Shown here: positions 8,448 to 16,254 of the stretch, piece after piece | Layout: every line of letters begins with the position of its first letter | Position numbering within the stretch: position 1 is the first letter of the stretch | Assembly: GCF_017654605.1 (NCBI RefSeq) | Contig: NZ_CP072113.1 | Location: 620,001 to 684,000 of the forward strand | Direction: 5' to 3' | Length of the DNA: 64,000 bases | Source of the DNA: Yimella sp. cx-51 | GTDB lineage: Bacteria; Actinomycetota; Actinomycetes; Actinomycetales; Dermatophilaceae | Notes under the pieces: model-generated | What the model saw: the letters and a program-made list of their open reading frames with translations, nothing else | Database searches by the model: none | Told to the model about the DNA's origin: nothing | Program-made: the position numbers and the translations under genes

Positions 8448-9032
8448 TTACGGCGTGATTGTTCCAGTCGGTGGGGCGGGGGTGATCAAGGCGTCCGCAG
8501 TGAGAACGGCGTCCACCCGGCAGTCGTGCGGCTCGCGGGGCACGCTGTCGACGAGTTCGTGATCAAAGATCATCGCGATGACCGGCGCCCCGGGTCGTGC
8601 CCGCAGGAGCGCGCGGTCGTAACAGCCGCCGCCCTGCCCGAGCCGGTAGCCATCGTGATCGACCGACAGTCCAGGGATCAGCAGCACATCGGCCTGCGCG
8701 ATGGCTTCGACACCCAGGTCGACCTTCGGACGGCCAGCTTCGTGCCATGACAGATCCAGGTCGGGGAGGGTGTCGGGCACCAGCACCCGCCAGCCCTGGT
8801 CGATGAGCCCCGCGATGAGCGCCTCGGTGGGCGGCTCCGTGGCCCACGACTCGTAGGCGGTGATCGTGCCGGGTTGGTGGGTGGCCAGGTGGCTGATCAG
8901 CGTGTTTGCGTAGCGCGCAGCCAGGGCGGGGCGTTCGGCGCGCCCGACATCGCGCAATTCCCGTCGACGCATACGTACCTGCTCGCGGACGGTTGCTTTG
9001 GCTTGGGCGACCGCCCAATTGGTCATGGTCAC
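8448..9032 (-). CDS. 5-formyltetrahydrofolate cyclo-ligase
   Basis: 194 aa. N-terminal basic helix (KATVREQVRMRRREL), then TAYESWATEPPTEALI, the VLVPDTLPDLDLSW region, and the family signature GYRLGQGGGCYDRAL near residues 128-142, followed by a C-terminal PREPHDCRVDAVLTADA segment. It uses ATP to convert 5-formyl-THF to 5,10-methenyl-THF in the cytoplasm, recovering folate. Start is GTG at 9032, with an ATG two codons later (9026) equally possible. It is divergent from galU with an 80-bp shared promoter region, the same arrangement as in mycobacteria. Confidence 0.93.
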   Translation of the reverse strand: MTMTNWAVAQAKATVREQVRMRRRELRDVGRAERPALAARYANTLISHLATHQPGTITAYESWATEPPTEALIAGLIDQGWRVLVPDTLPDLDLSWHEAGRPKVDLGVEAIAQADVLLIPGLSVDHDGYRLGQGGGCYDRALLRARPGAPVIAMIFDHELVDSVPREPHDCRVDAVLTADALITPAPPTGTITP

Positions 9033-9099
9033 CAGTGTGCCGTCGGGTGGCTGGGCGCGCTCGCACCGGTAGCACCGCTGATGAGTGAGAGTTCTCCAC

Positions 9100-9105
9100 T
9101 AACCT
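9100..9105 (+). promoter_or_regulatory. -10 box of leaderless galU transcript
   Basis: TAACCT, then exactly 7 nt, then the galU ATG at 9113. No Shine-Dalgarno is present, so translation probably starts at the 5' end of the mRNA. Confidence 0.5.
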
Positions 9106-9112
9106 GACCGTC

Positions 9113-10054
9113 ATGAGCGTCGCGTCCAACGAGCCCGTGTTGAAGGCTGTCATCCCGGCAGCCGGACTCGGCACCCGTTTCCTGCCTGCGTCCAAAGCCA
9201 TCCCCAAGGAGATGCTGCCGGTGGTCGACAAGCCGGCCATCCAGTACGTCGTGGAAGAAGCAGCGCGCGCCGGTATCGACGACGTCCTGATGATCACCGG
9301 ACGCAACAAGGCGGCCCTGGAGGACCACTTCGACCGCCACTGGGAACTCGAAGCCGCCCTCGAGCGCAAGCTGGACGACGAGAAGCTGCGTCGGGTGCGT
9401 AAGTCGGCCGACCTGGGCAATGTGCATTTCGTGCGTCAGGGAGAGCCGCTCGGTCTTGGCCACGCGGTGCTCTGCGCCAAGGCGCACGTGGGCAACGCGC
9501 CCTTCGCAGTGTTGCTCGGCGACGACCTCATCGACGAAACTGACTCGCTCCTGCAGGACATGATCGCCGCCCGCATGCGGCACGGTGGCTCGGTCGTGGC
9601 CCTCATGGAAGTGCCGCAGGACCAGATCCACCTGTACGGCTGCGCCGCGGTCGAGCCGATCGACGGCGAAACGGACGTGGTGCGGGTGACCTCGATGGTC
9701 GAGAAGCCGGCTGCCGCGGACGCGCCGTCCAACCTCGCCGTCATCGGACGTTACGTGCTCGACCCGTCGATCTTCGACGTGCTGGAGACCACCGCGCCCG
9801 GCCGCGGCGGCGAGATCCAGCTGACCGACGCACTGCTCACCCAGGCCACGAGCGACCAGCCCGGCGGTGGCGTGCTCGGCGTGATCTTCCGTGGCAACCG
9901 GTACGACACCGGTGATCGGCTCGACTACATGAAGGCCGTCGTCCGGCTCGCAGTGCGTCACGGCGAGATCGGATCCGACTTCCGCGAGTGGTTGCTCGAA
10001 TGGGCCGGCTCCGACGAGTGCAACGGTCTGGAACAGCATCAGTTGACGCACTGA
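9113..10054 (+). CDS. galU: UTP--glucose-1-phosphate uridylyltransferase
   Basis: 313 aa, usual length. Nucleotidyltransferase fold with the N-terminal loop AAGLGTRFLPASKAIPKEM (about 17-35), VVDKPAIQYVVEEA, the LGDDLIDE metal-binding stretch and VEKP near 200. It makes UDP-glucose from UTP and glucose-1-phosphate for cell-wall sugars, trehalose and polysaccharides. It is the first gene of a tight run: its TGA overlaps the moeA ATG (ATGA). The same galU–moeA–rimJ–glpR order occurs in corynebacteria and mycobacteria. Confidence 0.96.
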   Translation: MSVASNEPVLKAVIPAAGLGTRFLPASKAIPKEMLPVVDKPAIQYVVEEAARAGIDDVLMITGRNKAALEDHFDRHWELEAALERKLDDEKLRRVRKSADLGNVHFVRQGEPLGLGHAVLCAKAHVGNAPFAVLLGDDLIDETDSLLQDMIAARMRHGGSVVALMEVPQDQIHLYGCAAVEPIDGETDVVRVTSMVEKPAAADAPSNLAVIGRYVLDPSIFDVLETTAPGRGGEIQLTDALLTQATSDQPGGGVLGVIFRGNRYDTGDRLDYMKAVVRLAVRHGEIGSDFREWLLEWAGSDECNGLEQHQLTH

Positions 10055-11265
10055 TGACGATGCTGACCCCGCAGCAGTACGCCGACCGGCTCGCCGCCGC
10101 GATGCGGAGGCTGCCGACGCAGCAGGTACCGGTGCAGCGGGCGCGAGGGTTGGTGCTGGCGGCGCCGGTTCGGGCCCAACATCGCCTCCCCGGTTTCGAC
10201 AACTCGGCGATGGACGGTTATGCCGTGCGGGCGCAGGACGTCACCGCCGCCGACGTCGTGTTGCCAGTGGCCGGTTGCATTCCGGCCGGCCGCACCGATC
10301 GGCTCCAGCTCGAACCGGGCACCGCCTGGCAGATCATGACCGGGGCGCCCATGCCCGACGGGGCCGATTCGATCGTCCAGGTCGAACTCACCGACGGTGG
10401 CACCGAGCAGGTGCGCTTCGACGCGGCGGCGGTGCCCGGCGCCTCCGTGCGCCGTGCCGGTGAGGACGTCGAGGCTGGTCAGGTGGTGTTGCAGGCCGAC
10501 ACCCGCATCGGCGCTCGACACATGGGAGCGCTGGTCGGCAGCGGCGCGACAAGCGTGGAAGTGACTCCGCGGCCGCGAGTGGCGGTGATCAGCACGGGCG
10601 ACGAACTGCAAGCGCCCGGAATCCCGCTGCAGCACGGGCAGATCACCGACTCCAACGCCCCGATGCTGTCGGCACTGGTTGAGCAGGCTGGGTTCGAGGT
10701 GGCCTTCGTCGGGCACAGTGATGACACCGCTGAGGCCCTCCTGGCAGTCGTACAGGAAGCCGCGCCCCTCGCTGACGCGATCATCACCACCGGCGGAGTC
10801 AGCGCAGGCGAGTTCGAGCCGCTCAAAGCAGCCTTCGAGGGCGGCCGTGCCGTGACCTTCGAACGCATCGCGATGCAGCCCGGCAAGCCCCAGGGTTTCG
10901 GATTTGTCGACGAGACGACCCCGCTCTTCGCGCTGCCGGGTAACCCCGTGTCGGCCTTGGTGTCGTTCGTGATGTTCGTGGCTCCGGCCCTGCGGACGAT
11001 GGCCGGACGTCCGACGAGCGCACGCTGGGGCACGGCGACCGCGGTCGAAGGGTGGCGCACCTCGCCGGGTCGCGCACAGATCGCCCGTGTCTGGATCGAG
11101 GCGGACGGGCCGTATCTCAACGCCAGGGTGAGCGGTGGTCCCGGATCACACCTGATGGGCGGTCTCGCGGCAGCCAATGGCTTGGCGTGGATCGACGCCG
11201 AGGTCGACGAAGTGCGGGCGGGCGACTCGCTGCGTGTCCTCTCCTTGGACGGTGAATTCGATTGA
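10054..11265 (+). CDS. moeA: MoeA-family protein: molybdopterin molybdenumtransferase and/or gephyrin-like division protein Glp
   Basis: 403 aa from the ATG that overlaps the galU stop; an upstream start at 9988 lies inside galU and is rejected. The MoeA domains are visible: FDNSAMDGYAVRA near 47-59, the MoCF-binding domain with VISTGDELQ, TTGGVSAGEFEPLK (usual family form GGVSVGDYD), and a C-terminal MQPGKPQGFG ... ALPGNPVSALV. MoeA inserts molybdate into adenylated molybdopterin; moaC and mog follow directly, favouring that role. In corynebacteria the homologue at this position, Glp, binds the FtsZ tail and the membrane protein GlpR, whose gene is also present here. Either role or both are possible. 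Confidence 0.9.
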   Translation: MTMLTPQQYADRLAAAMRRLPTQQVPVQRARGLVLAAPVRAQHRLPGFDNSAMDGYAVRAQDVTAADVVLPVAGCIPAGRTDRLQLEPGTAWQIMTGAPMPDGADSIVQVELTDGGTEQVRFDAAAVPGASVRRAGEDVEAGQVVLQADTRIGARHMGALVGSGATSVEVTPRPRVAVISTGDELQAPGIPLQHGQITDSNAPMLSALVEQAGFEVAFVGHSDDTAEALLAVVQEAAPLADAIITTGGVSAGEFEPLKAAFEGGRAVTFERIAMQPGKPQGFGFVDETTPLFALPGNPVSALVSFVMFVAPALRTMAGRPTSARWGTATAVEGWRTSPGRAQIARVWIEADGPYLNARVSGGPGSHLMGGLAAANGLAWIDAEVDEVRAGDSLRVLSLDGEFD

Positions 11266-11750
11266 CTGACAACGCATCCGGTCTGACTCACGTGCGCGAC
11301 GACGGTTCGGCGCACATGGTCGACGTGAGCCAGAAGGCCGTGACCGCCCGGCAGGCGAGTGCTCGCGGAAGCGTCCTGCTCTCGACTGCGGCGATCGAAG
11401 CGCTGCGCTCGGGCGAGGTGCCCAAGGGCGACGCGCTCGCGGTCGCCCGCATCGCCGGTATCCAGGCGGCCAAGCGCACGCCCGAGCTGGTGCCGCTGGC
11501 GCACCCGGTGGCGATCCATGCTGTTTCTGTCGACCTGAGGGTGCTCGACGACCGCGTCGACATCGAGGCGACCGTGCGCACCGCCGACCGCACCGGCATC
11601 GAGATGGAGGCCCTGACGTCGGTCACCGTGGCTGCGCTGGCGCTGGTCGACATGGTCAAGGCGGTCGACAAGCACGCACGCATCACCGACGTGCGGGTCA
11701 CGGCCAAATCCGGGGGGCGCTCCGGCGATTGGGTGGAGCCGGGTGCGTAG
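11262..11750 (+). CDS. moaC: Cyclic pyranopterin monophosphate synthase MoaC
   Basis: 162 aa. Family motifs: HMVDVSQKAVTARQA near 19-33, the KGDALAVARIAGIQAAKRT helix, PLAHPVAIHAV with the substrate-binding His, and GIEMEALTSVTVAALALVDMVKA with the catalytic region. It converts the MoaA product to cyclic pyranopterin monophosphate, the first stable molybdopterin precursor. TTG start overlaps the moeA stop by 4 bases; the mog gene begins 8 bases before the moaC stop. No moaA, moaD or moaE is in the window. Confidence 0.95.
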   Translation: MTDNASGLTHVRDDGSAHMVDVSQKAVTARQASARGSVLLSTAAIEALRSGEVPKGDALAVARIAGIQAAKRTPELVPLAHPVAIHAVSVDLRVLDDRVDIEATVRTADRTGIEMEALTSVTVAALALVDMVKAVDKHARITDVRVTAKSGGRSGDWVEPGA

Positions 11751-12222
11751 CGCCGTCGTCATCACCTGCTCGACCCGCGCAGCGTCCGGCGTCTACTCCG
11801 ACCGGTCGGGGCCGATCCTGGTGGAGGCCCTGCGGGAATGGGGCTTCGCCACGGGCGACCCCGTGCTCGTCGCCGATGGTGATGCCGTGGGTCACGCTCT
11901 CCGTACCGCACTGCAGGCGGAGCCAGCGCTCATCCTCACCACCGGCGGCACGGGCCTCAACCCCACCGATTCCACGCCTGAGCAGACTGCGCCGCTGCTC
12001 GATCGGCAGATCCCCGGCATCCCCGAAGCGCTGCGTGCCCCGGGTGTTGCCGCAGGCATCCCGGGGGCGATGCTCTCGCGCGGGCTCGCCGGCGTCGCCG
12101 GCACGACGCTGGTGATCAACCTGCCCGGTTCGACCGGGGGAGTGCGCGACGCTCTGGACGTCCTGCGTCCCGTGCTCGACCACGCGATCGATCAGCTGCA
12201 CGGCGGAGACCACCGGGCATGA
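11743..12222 (+). CDS. mog: Molybdopterin adenylyltransferase-like protein (Mog/MoaB family)
   Basis: 159 aa, single MoCF-binding domain. Visible are VVITCSTRAASGVYSDRSGP at the N-terminus, the ILTTGGTGLNPTDSTPE signature near 65-82, MLSRGLAGVAGTTLVINLPGS and GGVRDALDVLRPVLDHAI. Mog adenylates molybdopterin before MoeA loads molybdate; MoaB of some bacteria is a close homologue with the same or a reduced activity. The GTG start lies 8 bases inside moaC, so the three genes moeA–moaC–mog are translationally coupled and probably work in one pathway. Confidence 0.92.
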   Translation: MRSAVVITCSTRAASGVYSDRSGPILVEALREWGFATGDPVLVADGDAVGHALRTALQAEPALILTTGGTGLNPTDSTPEQTAPLLDRQIPGIPEALRAPGVAAGIPGAMLSRGLAGVAGTTLVINLPGSTGGVRDALDVLRPVLDHAIDQLHGGDHRA

Positions 12223-12231
12223 GGGCTGCCC

Positions 12232-12843
12232 ATGAGTGATCGCCCCTGGCCGGTCGCCCTCGAAGCCGAACACCGCGGACGACGGATCAAGCTGCGTCCG
12301 TTGCGGGTTCGCGCCGACCGGGCCGAATTCCTGACGCTTCGGCGCGACAACGCCGACTGGAACCGTCCGTGGGACTCCTCGTCACCGCATCCGGTCGGCG
12401 GCACGATCTCCTTCGCCCAACTCGTGCGCCAGCAGGATCACGAAGCCAAGGCCGGACGCATGTTCCCCTTCGCGCTGGAGGTGGACGGCCGCCTCGCCGG
12501 ACAGGTGCATCTCTTCGGTATTGCGCGCGGCGCGCTGTTGTCGGCGGCGGCGGGCTATTGGATCGCGAAGCCGCTTGCCGGACAAGGCATCACGCCGTTC
12601 GCGCTGGCGATGGCCATGGACCACGCTCTCGGCCGGGAAGGCCTTCACCGGGTGGAGGTCAACATTCGTCCGGACAACGCTCGCAGCTTGCGCGTCGTGG
12701 CCAAATTGGGGATGCGGGACGAAGGCGTGCGCCGGGCTTACCTGCACATCGACGGCGCCTGGCATGACCACCGCACCTTCGCGCTCACTGTCGAAGACCT
12801 CCTCGGCGAGACCGTCGTCGATCGCCTGGAGCGACTGGGCTGA
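12232..12843 (+). CDS. rimJ: GNAT acetyltransferase, RimJ-like
   Basis: 203 aa. GNAT fold with the RimJ/RimL pattern: LRPLRVRADRAEFLTLR at the start, a substrate region, AGYWIAKPLAGQGITPFALAMAM (acetyl-CoA-binding motif, residues about 103-125), VEVNIRPDNARSLRVVAKLGM and EGVRRAYLHIDGAWHDH. RimJ acetylates the N-terminus of a ribosomal protein in E. coli; for this actinobacterial branch the target is unproven. It sits between the moeA cluster and glpR, as in corynebacteria and mycobacteria. ATG is 9 nt after the mog stop. Confidence 0.88.
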   Translation: MSDRPWPVALEAEHRGRRIKLRPLRVRADRAEFLTLRRDNADWNRPWDSSSPHPVGGTISFAQLVRQQDHEAKAGRMFPFALEVDGRLAGQVHLFGIARGALLSAAAGYWIAKPLAGQGITPFALAMAMDHALGREGLHRVEVNIRPDNARSLRVVAKLGMRDEGVRRAYLHIDGAWHDHRTFALTVEDLLGETVVDRLERLG

Positions 12844-13107
12844 GCCTTGATCCGGCACAGCCGGCGATCACGCAGGCGCTGTCCAAGTGCCTTGGTGTGG
12901 CGTGGTGGAGTGGGTGGGTTGAGTTTCATCCGGCACGGCCGTGGGCCCGTCTGGTCACTCCTGGGATCATCGGTGAGCCCGTGTCCGACCGAGTTGGAGC
13001 ATCTTCGCTGACACCGCGGAGCCCCGAACGCGAAAAGGCTTGCGGGAAAACGGTGTCGGTTGTCGCGACACGCGCCGGACCTCCCGGGAACCAGCCCCGA
13101 CCGCAAC

Positions 13108-13113
13108 TACCGT
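13108..13113 (+). promoter_or_regulatory. -10 box of leaderless glpR transcript
   Basis: TACCGT, 7 nt, then GTG at 13121. It lies at the end of a 277-bp gap after rimJ in which I see no gene, and it explains why the preferred start has no Shine-Dalgarno. Confidence 0.45.
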
Positions 13114-13120
13114 CGGGTTC

Positions 13121-14032
13121 GTGCCGACCACCAGCTTGTTGATTCTCCTCGTCGTCGCGATCTGGGCTGCCTACTTGCTTCAGCATTGGATCCGTCGCCG
13201 GGAGGCGATGGCGACCGCTCGCTCGGTCGACCGCTTCTCCGAGGCGATGCGCGTGCTCGCCAAGCGCGATCCGCTTCCGCAGGGCATTGCACCCATGGTT
13301 CGTGCACGAAGTGCGCAGCGTCAGCAGGCACCCGAGGTCAGCGTCAAGGCACCGCGCACGTCCTTGCGTGCCGGTCAGCACATCGTGGGAGACGACATGA
13401 GCAGCGACCACCTCGAGCACGAGACCACCCCGTCCTTCGTCGACCGCGTGCGCGGCGGCGCCGGCGGTGCGGTGGCGAAGGTGTCGAGCCTCAACGGACG
13501 TCAGGTGCGCGGCATCTCGCTCCTTGCAGCTCTCGGTTTCACCGTGCTGACCCTCCTGCTGGCGCCCTTCGGCGTCGTGTCGTGGTTGCTGCCGCTGGCC
13601 GGTCTGCTGATCACTGCCGGCGTCGTGGTGTGGCTGCGTAACAGTGCCATCGCCCAGCAGCGCGCTCGTGCGGCTGCTCGTCCGTCGCGCGCGCCGCGCC
13701 GCACCGTGCGCACCGAGACCGTTGCGGCTCCGGCGCAGGTCGCACCGGTCACCGAGGTGTTCGGCTTCGAGGAGCCCGCCGAGGTCACCGTTGCTTCCTC
13801 CACCACCGAAGTCGTCGAGACCGTCGAGGTCGCCGAGCCGGTCGAAGGCGGTTGGCAGCCCACCGCTGTTCCGCGTCCGACGTACGCCATGAAGGAACGC
13901 GCCCCGCAGACCGCGGTCGAGCCCGCTGCGACGGTCGCCGACCAGCCCGTCCCGGTGCAGGACCTCCCCTTCGACGGCCTCGCGCTGGACGAAGACCTCG
14001 AAGAACTGCCCGCGGTCTACCGCGCCGGCTGA
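13121..14032 (+). CDS. glpR: Divisome membrane protein GlpR/SepX-like
   Basis: 303 aa from GTG 13121 (an in-frame TTG at 13040 is less likely). Residues 3-20 form a membrane helix, then HWIRRREAMATARSVDRFSEAMRVLAKR, the short conserved cytoplasmic motif typical of SepX of Streptomyces and GlpR of corynebacteria. After a linker come two hydrophobic segments (about 130-170) and a long Val/Glu/Pro-rich tail. In those organisms the protein supports Z-ring and septum formation, and GlpR is the membrane receptor for the MoeA-like Glp. The gene position, shortly after moeA and rimJ, matches. Assignment rests on N-terminal motif and synteny; the tail is not conserved. Confidence 0.75.
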   Translation: MPTTSLLILLVVAIWAAYLLQHWIRRREAMATARSVDRFSEAMRVLAKRDPLPQGIAPMVRARSAQRQQAPEVSVKAPRTSLRAGQHIVGDDMSSDHLEHETTPSFVDRVRGGAGGAVAKVSSLNGRQVRGISLLAALGFTVLTLLLAPFGVVSWLLPLAGLLITAGVVVWLRNSAIAQQRARAAARPSRAPRRTVRTETVAAPAQVAPVTEVFGFEEPAEVTVASSTTEVVETVEVAEPVEGGWQPTAVPRPTYAMKERAPQTAVEPAATVADQPVPVQDLPFDGLALDEDLEELPAVYRAG

Positions 14033-14044
14033 CCGATCAGAAGT

Positions 14045-14077
14045 CGAAGAAGGGTCCCGACTGGGGGCCCTTCTTCG
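14045..14077. terminator. Hairpin terminator after glpR
   Basis: CGAAGAAGGG (14045-14054) pairs with CCCTTCTTCG (14068-14077), with an added CCC/GGG step inside. It separates glpR from the convergent CoA-transferase gene. Confidence 0.7.
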
Positions 14078-14084
14078 CGTCATG

Positions 14085-14130
14085 CCGGTTGGGCCGCCGT
14101 GAGGAACGAGCGGCGCATCGAAACCCGCCG
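14085..14130. repeat. Dispersed intergenic repeat, copy 1
   Basis: Contains CCGGTTGGGCCG, GAGGAACGAGCGGCG and ATCGAAACCCGCC in that order. The same three blocks recur near 28141, 30151 and 48827. It lies between two convergent 3' ends. Confidence 0.6.
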
Positions 14131-14162
14131 AATCGAACCAGCTAGGTTTGACGGCGATCAGC

Positions 14163-15287
14163 TCATCGCTCCGGCAACTCCGGCGGCGGAGTCGCCGGCC
14201 GCAGCGACGAGCGGGAGAACGTGACGGGATGCCGAATGCCGCGCGGATGCTCCGGGCCGAGATCGACGGTCGGCTCCAGCCCGAGATCTTCGGCCAAAGC
14301 GATGGCCGACCCGATGTCGCCCACCCGCCCGGCGGCCACGCCGGCCACCCGGAGTCGCTTGAGCCATACGTCGGCGTCCTGCTGCGTCAACGCTCCCTCG
14401 AGAGCTTCGATCAACTCCATGCGATGCGCGACGCGCTGTTCATTCGTGGCGAACCGCGGGTCGGTGCTCCACGACGAGTGCCCCAGAGCCGTTGCCAACC
14501 GGGCGAACTGGGCGTCGTTACCGCACGCGACCGCGATGTGTCCGTCGCGGCAGCGCAGCGTCTCGTATGGCGTGATCGACGGGTGCTGGTTGCCCATGCG
14601 TCCAGGGTTGATGCCCGTCGCGAGATAGGCGGACGCCTGGTTGGCGAGCGAGCCGAGCAAGCTGGTGAGCAGGGCAACTTCGACGCGTTGTCCGCGCCCG
14701 CTGCGGTCTCGTTCGTGCAGCGCCGCGAGGATGCCGATCACTGCGTCCTTGCCGGTGAGCACGTCGACGAGGGCGACCCCGACTTTGGTGGGCTCGCCGT
14801 CCGCGTCGCCGGTGATGCTCATCAAGCCGCCGACCGCCTGCACCAGGAAGTCGTAGCCGGGGAGGTCGGCCCCGGCGGCCGATCCGAAGCCAGTGATCGA
14901 GCAGTAGACCAGGCCCGGGTGGGCGGCCGAAAGGTCGTCGTGGCCCAGACCGAGGCGGTCCATCGTCCCGGCCTTGAAGTTCTCCACCACGACGTCTGCA
15001 TCCAGCGCCAACTCACGTGCGCGCGCCACGTCGTCCGGATCCTTCAGATCAAGGGCGATGCTGCGCTTCGAGCGGTTGGCACACTCGAAGTAGGAGGACG
15101 AGTGCTTCGTCCAGGGCGGCCCCCAGTGTCGGGTGTCGTCGCCAATGCCCGGCCGTTCGACCTTCACCACGTCGGCGCCGAGGTCGGCCAGCGTCATCGT
15201 GGCAAGAGGGCCGGCCAGGACGCGGCTGAAATCGGCCACCTTGATGCCGGCCAGCGGAAAGTCGGTCGTCGAAGCATCGGTCGCCAT
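14163..15287 (-). CDS. CaiB/BaiF-type CoA-transferase
   Basis: 374 aa, family III CoA-transferase. Start region PLAGIKVADFSRVLAGPLATMTLADLGADVVKVE is diagnostic, followed by FECANRSKRSIALDLKDP, the GLVYCSITGFG strand, and GYDFLVQAVGGLM carrying the usual catalytic-Asp region. C-terminal part has NPGRMGNQHPSITPYETL and the GVAAGRVGDI loop. Members move CoA between carboxylic acids or open/racemise acyl-CoAs; the substrate cannot be deduced. The ATG lies 6 nt after a TAGGGT box. It is a single-gene unit, convergent with glpR. Confidence 0.9.
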   Translation of the reverse strand: MATDASTTDFPLAGIKVADFSRVLAGPLATMTLADLGADVVKVERPGIGDDTRHWGPPWTKHSSSYFECANRSKRSIALDLKDPDDVARARELALDADVVVENFKAGTMDRLGLGHDDLSAAHPGLVYCSITGFGSAAGADLPGYDFLVQAVGGLMSITGDADGEPTKVGVALVDVLTGKDAVIGILAALHERDRSGRGQRVEVALLTSLLGSLANQASAYLATGINPGRMGNQHPSITPYETLRCRDGHIAVACGNDAQFARLATALGHSSWSTDPRFATNEQRVAHRMELIEALEGALTQQDADVWLKRLRVAGVAAGRVGDIGSAIALAEDLGLEPTVDLGPEHPRGIRHPVTFSRSSLRPATPPPELPER

Positions 15288-15293
15288 GGCCTC

Positions 15294-15299
15294 ACCCTA
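15294..15299 (-). promoter_or_regulatory. -10 box of leaderless CoA-transferase transcript
   Basis: TAGGGT on the minus strand, 6 nt before the ATG at 15287; no Shine-Dalgarno between them. Confidence 0.4.
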
Positions 15300-15345
15300 C
15301 GAGCGTGGCGCGCCTCGCGATTGGTGGCGCGCATCGGCGCAGTGT

Positions 15346-15351
15346 TATCGT
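15346..15351 (+). promoter_or_regulatory. -10 box for tRNA-Ala
   Basis: TATCGT ends 12 nt before the first base of the tRNA, a suitable distance for a short leader. Confidence 0.35.
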
Positions 15352-15363
15352 TTCCTTCGCTCT

Positions 15364-15439
15364 GGGGCTATGGCGCAGTTGGTAGCGCGTCTCGTTCGCA
15401 ATGAGAAGGTCAGGGGTTCGAATCCCCTTAGCTCCACCA
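15364..15439 (+). tRNA. tRNA-Ala (anticodon CGC)
   Basis: 76-nt cloverleaf. Acceptor GGGGCTA pairs with TAGCTCC (one G-U), D arm GCGC/GCGC, anticodon stem TCTCG/TGAGA around loop TTCGCAA (anticodon CGC, codon GCG), T arm AGGGG/CCCCT with TTCGAAT loop. The CCA end is encoded (15437-15439). Confidence 0.95.
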
Positions 15440-15443
15440 GACA

Positions 15444-15478
15444 TTGAGGGATCAGCAGGCTTTCTGCTGGTCCCTCAA
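15444..15478 (+). terminator. Terminator of tRNA-Ala
   Basis: A 15-bp hairpin, TTGAGGGATCAGCAG against CTGCTGGTCCCTCAA with one T-G pair, directly follows the tRNA. Confidence 0.75.
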
Positions 15479-15556
15479 CTTGGTTCTCGCACTTCTCGAT
15501 ACGAGCTGGCGCTGTCAGTTCGCCTCTGCAATACGGGATTTTCCTGGGGTGGAGTG

Positions 15557-16072
15557 ATGAGCGAGGACAGAGAGAGTTTCGTACGTATCGATCGACTCGA
15601 CACCAGCGAACGGTTCCTCCAGGAACGAAAGTTGATCGTCCCCAACACCGCACGCGACGATCTGATGAGCCCCAGCGAGTGGGAAGCCGGTCCGCGCGTG
15701 AAGGACGCCCTGCAGTTTCCCCAGGACTGGGGCCCGATGGCCAACAGCGGTGTCGACATCAAGCTCGACCAAGGTCTCTTCGATGCCGTCGAGAACTACG
15801 CGCCACCGGCATGCCCGGCTTGCAAAAAAGCGTTGGACGAGGTCGGCCATTGGGACCTTCTGGAATGGTGGGCGCACAACGGTGAGCCGGCAGTCGAGTG
15901 CCCGGAGTGCGGCACCCGTAATCGCCTCGGCGACTGGCTCGCTGACGACCCGAATGTGGTCGGCGCGCCTTCGGTGACCTTCAACAACTGGCCTCCGATC
16001 AAGGAAGAACTTGCCGCGGAGCTGTTGGCGCTGCTCGGTGGCCGGGCGCGCCAGGTGCGAGCGCATCTCTGA
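15557..16072 (+). CDS. Zinc-ribbon hypothetical protein
   Basis: 171 aa from ATG 15557, which has GGTGGAG upstream; the longer frame from 15401 runs into the tRNA and is rejected. Two CxxC pairs (CPACKK near residue 88 and CPECGTR near 117) frame a WDLLEWWAHNGEPAVE segment, which should bind one zinc. The first half is charged and the C-terminus is helical. The composition suggests a soluble cytoplasmic protein. I do not recognise a named family; actinobacterial hypothetical proteins with similar C-terminal ribbons exist. No clear operon partner: tRNA upstream, ppa 180 nt downstream with its own -10 box. Confidence 0.75.
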   Translation: MSEDRESFVRIDRLDTSERFLQERKLIVPNTARDDLMSPSEWEAGPRVKDALQFPQDWGPMANSGVDIKLDQGLFDAVENYAPPACPACKKALDEVGHWDLLEWWAHNGEPAVECPECGTRNRLGDWLADDPNVVGAPSVTFNNWPPIKEELAAELLALLGGRARQVRAHL

Positions 16073-16198
16073 CTTCCGCGGACGAGCTCAGGACGCCAGC
16101 AGCCATACTGCGCAGGCACTTTCGGGGCTCGATCGACCCACCCGGTGAGCGCAGAGCCATGAAGCGGTTCGGCTGCGGGCGTACCCCGGGCGCATTGA

Positions 16199-16204
16199 TA
16201 GGCT
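16199..16204 (+). promoter_or_regulatory. -10 box upstream of ppa
   Basis: TAGGCT, predicting transcription start near 16211 and a 5' leader of about 44 nt that carries a GGGAG ribosome-binding site. Confidence 0.35.
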
Positions 16205-16254
16205 CGCGCCGAACTTTCCGCATCCTTTCGCGCTAATCCAGGGAGCAGACACTA

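Noticed and set aside
7045-8562. 505-aa plus-strand ORF over the antiporter gene
   Set aside because: Gln/His/Arg-rich shadow of a clear membrane-protein gene.
15401-15556. N-terminal extension of the zinc-ribbon protein
   Set aside because: It would begin within the tRNA-Ala gene and run through its terminator; ATG 15557 has a ribosome-binding site.
15999-16223. 74-aa minus-strand ORF after the zinc-ribbon gene
   Set aside because: Overlaps the gene end and the ppa promoter gap, no site, no likeness.
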